DNA of 64,000 nt, from NCBI GenBank assembly GCA_005503085.1, contig SCOI01000023.1:35829-99828 (forward strand), in the 5' to 3' direction. Shown here piece by piece: positions 59,229-64,000 of this stretch (position 1 is its first letter; the number at the start of each line of letters is the position of its first letter). A model generated the notes under the pieces. It saw only the letters and a list, made by a program, of their open reading frames with translations, did no database searches and had not been told where the DNA came from. The DNA comes from Burkholderiales bacterium C2 (GTDB lineage: Bacteria > Pseudomonadota > Gammaproteobacteria > Burkholderiales > Burkholderiaceae_C). The position numbers were made by a program, and so were the translations under genes.

Positions 59229-60898
59229 TTCTTGGCCGGCAGGTCGAAGACCGGCGCGCCCAGCAGCGGGCTGGAGATCGCGTAGCCGCCGTGGTTGGTG
59301 AAGACCCAGATCAGCTTGCGGTCCCACTCGATGAAGACGCCATGGGTCTGGTCGCCGAAGTGCTGGTTCATCTTCGGGTCCACCGTCGGCGGCACGAAGT
59401 AGCCGGCGATCTTGGGCGCGGCGGGGTTGCTGACGTCAAAGATCTGGGCGCCGGCGTTGTAGAAGGCGTAGACCAGGTATTGGTCGCTGGGCGTGCCCGG
59501 CTGGTGCCAGTAGCCGCTGCGCTTGGGGCCGAAGCTGCCGCGGCGCTGGCAGTAGTCGGTGAAGGTCGCGCCCTTGGGCGGTGTGGGTCGCGGCAGCGTC
59601 GCGATCACCTTGGGGCTGGCCGGGTTCTTGACGTCGATCGCGTAGATGTCCTTGTAGGGCTCGTAGCAGTCTTCGTTGAGCGGGTAGCCGCTGTAGTAGA
59701 CGACGCCGCTCTTCTCGACCTTGCTGACATCGATGTTGTCACCCTCGGTGCCGGCCTGGCTGACCGGCATGTCGAGCTTGCCGACGCGCGTCAGCTTGGC
59801 CGGGTTGGAGACGTCGATCACATGGAAGCCCATGCCGCCCATCGCCGCATAGCCGTACTTGCCGCCCTTCTCGGGGTCCTTGGGGATGAACAGCGGCATG
59901 CGCGCGCCCATCCACGCAGTCTTCTTGCCGACGCGCGGGTTCTTCTTGTATTCCTCTTCCTCGCCGACGCGCGAGCCCGGCACCCACCAGGTCGACAGGC
60001 GCTTCGGTGCGCGCGGGTCGCTCAGATCGAAGGCCATCTGGGCCTGGTTGTAGAGGAAGTTGGCGTATTCCTGGTTCGAGAAGCTGTCGTCCGGCGCTCC
60101 CGAGACGAACAGGTACTTGCCACCCCAGTAGACGGGGATGTCGCCGCAACCCGAGCCCTGCTGCGGGAACTTGTCGGCGCTGCTGCCGGCGTCCAGCGGC
60201 AGCTCGGAGAGCTTCTTCCACTGGGCCGGGTCGGGGCCGTCCAGCTCGAAGACGCGGAAGCCGCGCAGAATGGGCTGCTTGCGGATGGTGTCTATCTTGT
60301 CCTGCTGCTCCGGCTTGTACTTGTTCTCGAGGATGCCGAAGCGCGTCACCTCGTAGCACTGCACGGCCACATGCTTGCCGAGCTTTTCGTTGAACTGGAT
60401 GGTCAGCGGGCCGAAAGGGTGCTCGCTGCTGCCCCAGCCCCACTTCTTCTGCGCGATCAGCTGGGCCTTGCGCGGGTCGGTGATGTCGAAGACCTTGTAG
60501 AAGGACTTCTCGTGGATGACCATGTAGCGGCGGCCGTTCATGTCCACCGTGGTCTGCCAGCTGTGATACGGGCTGCCCAGCATCTCCGGGTGCAGGGCCT
60601 CGACCTTGGTGTTGTGCAGATAGCTGCTCTGGTCCAGATGGTCGAGGCTGCCCTTGAAGGGATGGGTGCCGCCGATACTGGGGGTCTCGGCCGGGTGCTT
60701 GTAGACGCCGGTAGCTGGGTCAAGGCCGTAGCTGGCGGGGTCAGGTTTTGCCGGTTCCCCGGCGATGCCCTTGGCGGACTCGGGGTTCTCCTTGACCGGC
60801 AGCTTGGGCGTGCCGGCGGCCGGCGCGACGATGGTCTGGGCCGGCGCCTGCTGGGCCAGGCCAGCGCTGATCAGCAGCGCGATGAGCTTGAGTTTCAT
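59225..60898 (-). CDS. LVIVD-repeat beta-propeller protein, exported
   Basis: 557 residues with signal peptide (LIALLISAGLAQQAPAQ). The body is a seven-bladed-type propeller built from LVIVD-like units: YKVFDITDPRKAQLI, FRVFELDGPDPAQW, MAFDLSDPRAPKRLSTW, FHVIDVSNPAKLTRVG, YAIDVKNPASPKVIATL, QIFDVSNPAAPKIAGYF. His/Cys-containing loops (CYEVTRFG, GSGCGDIPVYWGGKY, EDCYEPY, TDYCQRRGSFG) could bind metal. No catalytic family matches clearly. Clustered with cytochrome c and porin, suggesting a periplasmic redox enzyme of unknown substrate. Confidence 0.75.
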   Translation of the reverse strand: MKLKLIALLISAGLAQQAPAQTIVAPAAGTPKLPVKENPESAKGIAGEPAKPDPASYGLDPATGVYKHPAETPSIGGTHPFKGSLDHLDQSSYLHNTKVEALHPEMLGSPYHSWQTTVDMNGRRYMVIHEKSFYKVFDITDPRKAQLIAQKKWGWGSSEHPFGPLTIQFNEKLGKHVAVQCYEVTRFGILENKYKPEQQDKIDTIRKQPILRGFRVFELDGPDPAQWKKLSELPLDAGSSADKFPQQGSGCGDIPVYWGGKYLFVSGAPDDSFSNQEYANFLYNQAQMAFDLSDPRAPKRLSTWWVPGSRVGEEEEYKKNPRVGKKTAWMGARMPLFIPKDPEKGGKYGYAAMGGMGFHVIDVSNPAKLTRVGKLDMPVSQAGTEGDNIDVSKVEKSGVVYYSGYPLNEDCYEPYKDIYAIDVKNPASPKVIATLPRPTPPKGATFTDYCQRRGSFGPKRSGYWHQPGTPSDQYLVYAFYNAGAQIFDVSNPAAPKIAGYFVPPTVDPKMNQHFGDQTHGVFIEWDRKLIWVFTNHGGYAISSPLLGAPVFDLPAKK

Positions 60899-60914
60899 GA
60901 CGGGATCTCCTCGA

Positions 60915-61973
60915 TCAGAATTTGTGGCGCAGGCCCAGCTGCAGGCCGCGCGGGTTTTCGTTGGACAGCGGGTTGGCGTGGTTGAAGCTCACCGGGAAGC
61001 GCATGTCCGAGTCGCGCGCATGCTTGACCGCGCCGACGATGGCGTAGAGGTCGGTGCGCTTGGAGAAGCCGTAGAGATAGCCGGCCACCCAGCTGGTGGC
61101 GTCGGACAGCGCGGCGTCGAGCTTGTCGTTCTTGCGCACGACGCTGGCGAACACGCGCTGCTGGGCGTTGAACTCGTAGCGCAGGCCCAGCTGCAGGTCC
61201 TGGCCCTTGGACGTGAAGTCCGCATAGGGCGGGTAGGCGTAATAGCCGTTGTAGCGGTGGTAGAGAAAGGTCAGGTCCAGCGCGCTGCTGACGCTGTAGA
61301 CGCCGCCCAGGTAGTAGTCGCGCGAGCGTCGCATCTGCTTGGCGTCCGACAGATCGCGGCGGTGCTGCTGGTCGACCGCGGCCATCAGGTAGAGCTCGCC
61401 GGCGAAGTAGTCGAGGGCGGCGCTGCGCACCTGGGCGTCCTTGCTGCCGTCTTCGCGGCCGGCGGTGGCGGCCAGCCGGGCCTGGAAGTTGGCGATGCGC
61501 GGCGTCGTGTAGAACAGGCCGTTGCTCTCGCGCCAGGGTGCGTAGTACAGCATGGTGTTGCTGATCGGGCTGTAGTCGCCCGAGTAGGTCGGGTCGATAT
61601 AGCCATACATCTCGGCCGAGGGCAGATCGCGGCGACCGGCACTGAGCTCGCCCCAGTCCTTGGAGCCGATCTGCGCATAGGTGTGGCGCGGCGAGCCCTG
61701 CTGGCCGCTGTCGGCCTTCAATGTGATCTCGTGCACGGCCGTGACCTTGAGGCCGCCGCCCAGGTCTTCCTGGGCCTTGAACTGCAGGCGCGAGGTGTTC
61801 AGGCCGCCGGAGCTGAGGCCCTTGATGGATTTGCCGCCGGACTTGGCGTGCTCCATATTGATGTCGACGAAGCCGGACAGCGTCACCTGGGCCAGCGCCG
61901 GGCCGGCGGCCAGCGCGGCGGCCAGCGGCCACACACTCTTCTTGATACTTCTCTTCTTCAACTTCATCTTCAT
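60915..61973 (-). CDS. outer-membrane porin (Gram-negative 16-strand type)
   Basis: 352 residues from ATG 61973, AGGAG upstream. Signal peptide VWPLAAALAAGPALAQ. Mature VTLSGFVDINMEHAKSG, LGGGLKVTAVHEITL, WGELSAGRRD, and C-terminal LQLGLRHKF ending in Phe, all porin hallmarks of Burkholderiales. First of the four-gene run after kynU (71-nt gap); probably the entry channel for the system's substrate. Confidence 0.88.
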   Translation of the reverse strand: MKMKLKKRSIKKSVWPLAAALAAGPALAQVTLSGFVDINMEHAKSGGKSIKGLSSGGLNTSRLQFKAQEDLGGGLKVTAVHEITLKADSGQQGSPRHTYAQIGSKDWGELSAGRRDLPSAEMYGYIDPTYSGDYSPISNTMLYYAPWRESNGLFYTTPRIANFQARLAATAGREDGSKDAQVRSAALDYFAGELYLMAAVDQQHRRDLSDAKQMRRSRDYYLGGVYSVSSALDLTFLYHRYNGYYAYPPYADFTSKGQDLQLGLRYEFNAQQRVFASVVRKNDKLDAALSDATSWVAGYLYGFSKRTDLYAIVGAVKHARDSDMRFPVSFNHANPLSNENPRGLQLGLRHKF

Positions 61974-62044
61974 GGGAAGCTCCTGGACGGGGTAGGTAAG
62001 AGGAGGCGCAGGGAGAGTGCGGGGAGGGAGGGAAACGGAAAAAC

Positions 62045-63316
62045 TCAGGTCACTGCCTTCTTGGCCTGGTGCTCGGGCAGCGCCCATTCGCGCCGGTCCA
62101 TCACGGTCTGCAGCGCGGCCACCGCGTCCCAGACATCGGCGTGGCTGAGGTAGAGCGCGGCGAAGCCGAAGCGCAGGATGTCGGGGGCGCGGAAGTCGCC
62201 GATCACGCCGCGCGCGATCAGGGCCTGGACGATGGCGTAGCCCTGCTCATGGGTCAGCGAGACCTGGCTGCCGCGCAGCGCCGGGTCGCGCGGCGTCGCC
62301 AGGCCGAAGCCCTGGCCGGCCAGTTGCTGGTCGACCAGCGCGATAAAGGTCTCGGTCAGCGACAGGCTCTTGGCGCGCAGCAGCTGCAGGTCCACGCCCT
62401 CAAAGGCCGTCAGCGCCGCCTCCAGCGAGATCAGGCCCAGCTGCGGCGCGGTGCCGACCAGCATGCGGTCCATGCCGGCGCCTGGCGCATAGGTCTGGCC
62501 AAAGGCGAAGGGCTTGGCATGGCCATGCCAGCCGGTCAGCGGCTGCTGCACGGCAGCCTGGTGGCGCCGCGCGACGAACACAAAGGCCGGTGCACCGGGG
62601 CCGCCGTTCAGGTATTTGTAGCCACAGCCCACTGCGAAGTCCGTCTCGCAGGCGTTCAGCTCGCAAGGCATCGCGCCGGCCGTATGGGCCAGATCCCAGA
62701 CCACCAGCGCGCCGACCTCGTGGGCGCGCCGGGTGATGGCCGCCATGTCGTAGACCTGGCCGCTCTTGTAGTTGACATGGGTCAGCGAGACGATGGCTAC
62801 GTCCTGGCCGTACTGGTCCAGCGCGGCCAGCACCGCATCGGCGTCGACGGCGCGAAACTCCGCCCCCATCAGCTCGGCCACGCCGCCGGCCACATAGGCA
62901 TCGGTCGGGAAGTTGGCGTTCTCGCCGAGGATGATCTTGCGGCCGGGCCGCAACCGAAGCGCCGCGACCAGGACCTTGAAGAGATTGACCGAGGTCGAGT
63001 CGGCCATGATGACCTCGTCGGCCGCCGCGCCGATCAGCGCCGCCACCTGGCCGCCGACCCGCTGCGGCGCCGGATACCAGTCGGCATCGTTCCAGGAGCG
63101 GATCAGGCCCACGGCCCATTCCTGCTCGATCGCGCGCTGCATGCGCGCCGGCACCGCGCGCGGCATCGCGCCCAGCGAGTTGCCATCCAGATAGATCACG
63201 CCCTCGGGCAGGACAAAGCGCGCGCGGCAGGCGGCTAGCGGATCACGGGCGTCGAGGGCCTGGCAGTCGTCGCGGGTCAGCGCGCGGGTGGCAACAGAGG
63301 GCAGGGCAGAGTTCAT
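62045..63316 (-). CDS. kynU: kynureninase
   Basis: 423 residues, fold-type I PLP enzyme. IYLDGNSLGAMPRAVPARM, EVIMADSTSVNLFKVLVAALRL, VWDLAHTAGAMP (PLP Asp), Lys in CGYKYLNGGPGAPAFVF, and GWHGHAKPFAF are KynU signatures. Cleaves kynurenine to anthranilate and alanine in tryptophan breakdown. kynA/kynB are not in the window. Divergent from an Lrp-type regulator. Confidence 0.94.
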   Translation of the reverse strand: MNSALPSVATRALTRDDCQALDARDPLAACRARFVLPEGVIYLDGNSLGAMPRAVPARMQRAIEQEWAVGLIRSWNDADWYPAPQRVGGQVAALIGAAADEVIMADSTSVNLFKVLVAALRLRPGRKIILGENANFPTDAYVAGGVAELMGAEFRAVDADAVLAALDQYGQDVAIVSLTHVNYKSGQVYDMAAITRRAHEVGALVVWDLAHTAGAMPCELNACETDFAVGCGYKYLNGGPGAPAFVFVARRHQAAVQQPLTGWHGHAKPFAFGQTYAPGAGMDRMLVGTAPQLGLISLEAALTAFEGVDLQLLRAKSLSLTETFIALVDQQLAGQGFGLATPRDPALRGSQVSLTHEQGYAIVQALIARGVIGDFRAPDILRFGFAALYLSHADVWDAVAALQTVMDRREWALPEHQAKKAVT

Positions 63317-63324
63317 TTGAGCTG

Positions 63325-63343
63325 GAATGCTGTATTTGCATTC
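63325..63343. promoter_or_regulatory. inverted repeat at kynU leader/operator
   Basis: GAATGC-N7-GCATTC, perfect 6-bp arms, starts 9 nt upstream of kynU ATG in the divergent kynU / Lrp gene region; GTATAC at 63352-63357 is a further palindrome. Likely site for the Lrp-type regulator, or a leader hairpin. Confidence 0.45.
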
Positions 63344-63464
63344 GTGTTTATGTATACAACAAGGCCAGTCTATGCATTGCACGTCTTGTTTATCACCCTG
63401 CTAACCCTACCCATGCTTGTTTGGGGCAAATTGATCCCGTAAGCTGGCTTCAGGAGATTTTTTT

Positions 63465-63935
63465 ATGCAAGTAGAGATCGACGCGACCGACCGGCTGTTG
63501 CTGCAAGCCCTGCAGGCCAATGCCCGGCTGACCACCTCGGAGCTGGCGCAGCAGACCCAGCTCTCGCAATCGCCCTGCTGGCGCCGCATCAAACGGCTAG
63601 AAGATGCCGGCCTGATCGCCGGCTATCACGCGCGGCTGGACCGGCGCGCACTGGGCTATGGGGTGATGGCCTTCGTGACCATCAGCATCGAGGGCCAGGA
63701 CGAGGGCCACTCGCTGGACTTCGAGCGCGCGGTGCGCGACATCCCCGAGGTCGTGATGTGCCACGGCGTCTCCGGCCCCGAGGACTTCGTGCTGGTGGTC
63801 GTGGCCCAGGACCTGGATGCCTACTCGGCGCTGATGCAGCACAAGCTGCGCCGGCTGCCGGGCGTCAAGATGGTCAGGACCAGCTTCTCGCTGCAGGAGG
63901 TCAAGGGGCTGGATGGGCTGCCGATTCCTGCTTGA
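63465..63935 (+). CDS. Lrp/AsnC-family regulator, KynR-like
   Basis: 156 residues, AGGAGA plus a T-run right before ATG. HTH: IDATDRLLLQALQANARLTTSELAQQTQLSQSPCWRRIKRLEDAGLIAGYHA; RAM domain with VMCHGVSGPEDFVLVVVAQDLDAYSALM. The divergent kynureninase gene suggests a kynurenine-responsive activator (KynR group). Confidence 0.88.
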   Translation: MQVEIDATDRLLLQALQANARLTTSELAQQTQLSQSPCWRRIKRLEDAGLIAGYHARLDRRALGYGVMAFVTISIEGQDEGHSLDFERAVRDIPEVVMCHGVSGPEDFVLVVVAQDLDAYSALMQHKLRRLPGVKMVRTSFSLQEVKGLDGLPIPA

Positions 63936-64000
63936 GGGGCGGGGGCCGGAGGGCGGGGCTGAGAGCAGCGGGTGAGTGGCTCCGCTCCTGTCCCCTGGGC
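63936..64000. other. right-end non-coding tail
   Basis: 65 nt of GC-rich sequence after the Lrp gene. I see no terminator, RNA or start of a gene within the window. Confidence 0.5.

Overview
The window is about 64 kb of GC-rich DNA. Gene content points to a betaproteobacterium of the order Burkholderiales, probably a Rubrivivax/Roseateles/Pelomonas-like comamonad relative. Supporting features are the DUF3305/DUF3306/DUF6352-type formate dehydrogenase cluster, PEP-CTERM biology, the kynurenine regulator pair, dense ATGA start/stop overlaps and Cys (not Sec) in the formate dehydrogenase. This is an inference from gene families, not from a marker gene. It is a chromosomal segment: no phage, plasmid, IS element or CRISPR array is visible.

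Layout. 1-2342 (minus): the end of a DUF2145 cluster, a YiaA-like membrane protein and an exported amidohydrolase flanked by two copies of a GGTAGCG/CGCTACC palindrome. 2445-4702 (plus) is an island of opposite strand: a two-HTH regulator, a roughly 190-nt structured non-coding interval and a retron-type reverse transcriptase. The interval has an inverted repeat at its ends, a perfect small hairpin and a long imperfect hairpin directly before the reverse transcriptase, which is the a1-msr-msd-a2-RT layout of a retron. It is followed by what looks like a truncated DUF4262-like gene and an addiction-module toxin/antitoxin pair. 5435-8509: CAAX-type membrane protease, SDR and a diguanylate cyclase. 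8594-24223 (minus) is one continuous formate dehydrogenase supercluster: ApbC, DUF3305, DUF3306, a multi-ferredoxin protein, a TorD-like chaperone, a Tat leader protein, catalytic, Fe-S and cytochrome b subunits, three small or unknown accessories, a tungstate-type ABC transporter, MobA and FdhD. Metal uptake, cofactor assembly, sulfur transfer, chaperoning and electron transfer to the membrane are therefore encoded side by side.

24310-46700 is mixed metabolism and regulation: methylmalonate-semialdehyde dehydrogenase with a divergent LysR, two UPF0149/YecA paralogues, an Hsp70-like protein, D-amino-acid dehydrogenase with an ArgP-like LysR, a universal stress protein behind an FNR-type box, GTP-dependent PEP carboxykinase, an output-less GAF/PAS sensor, MOSC and OYE proteins, RlmJ, and a MerR regulator with a canonical long-spacer MerR promoter in front of an NAD(P)H oxidoreductase. 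46761-46836 is tRNA-Arg(CCG). 46974-57695 holds a cytochrome c, an ECF sigma/anti-sigma/DUF3455 unit in which the same promoter motif (TGCATCC-N16-CGTAAGA) precedes both sigma and DUF3455 genes, IlvE, a PEP-CTERM protein, and a DgkA / phosphoethanolamine transferase / PAP2 envelope-lipid group. 57733-63935 contains kynureninase with a divergent Lrp-type regulator, followed by an uncharacterised porin, LVIVD beta-propeller, cytochrome c and periplasmic binding protein run.

The strongest candidate for a previously undescribed system is the retron-like unit at 2445-4702. Second are the LVIVD/cytochrome/porin run and the unusually complete formate dehydrogenase supercluster with several accessory proteins of unknown function.
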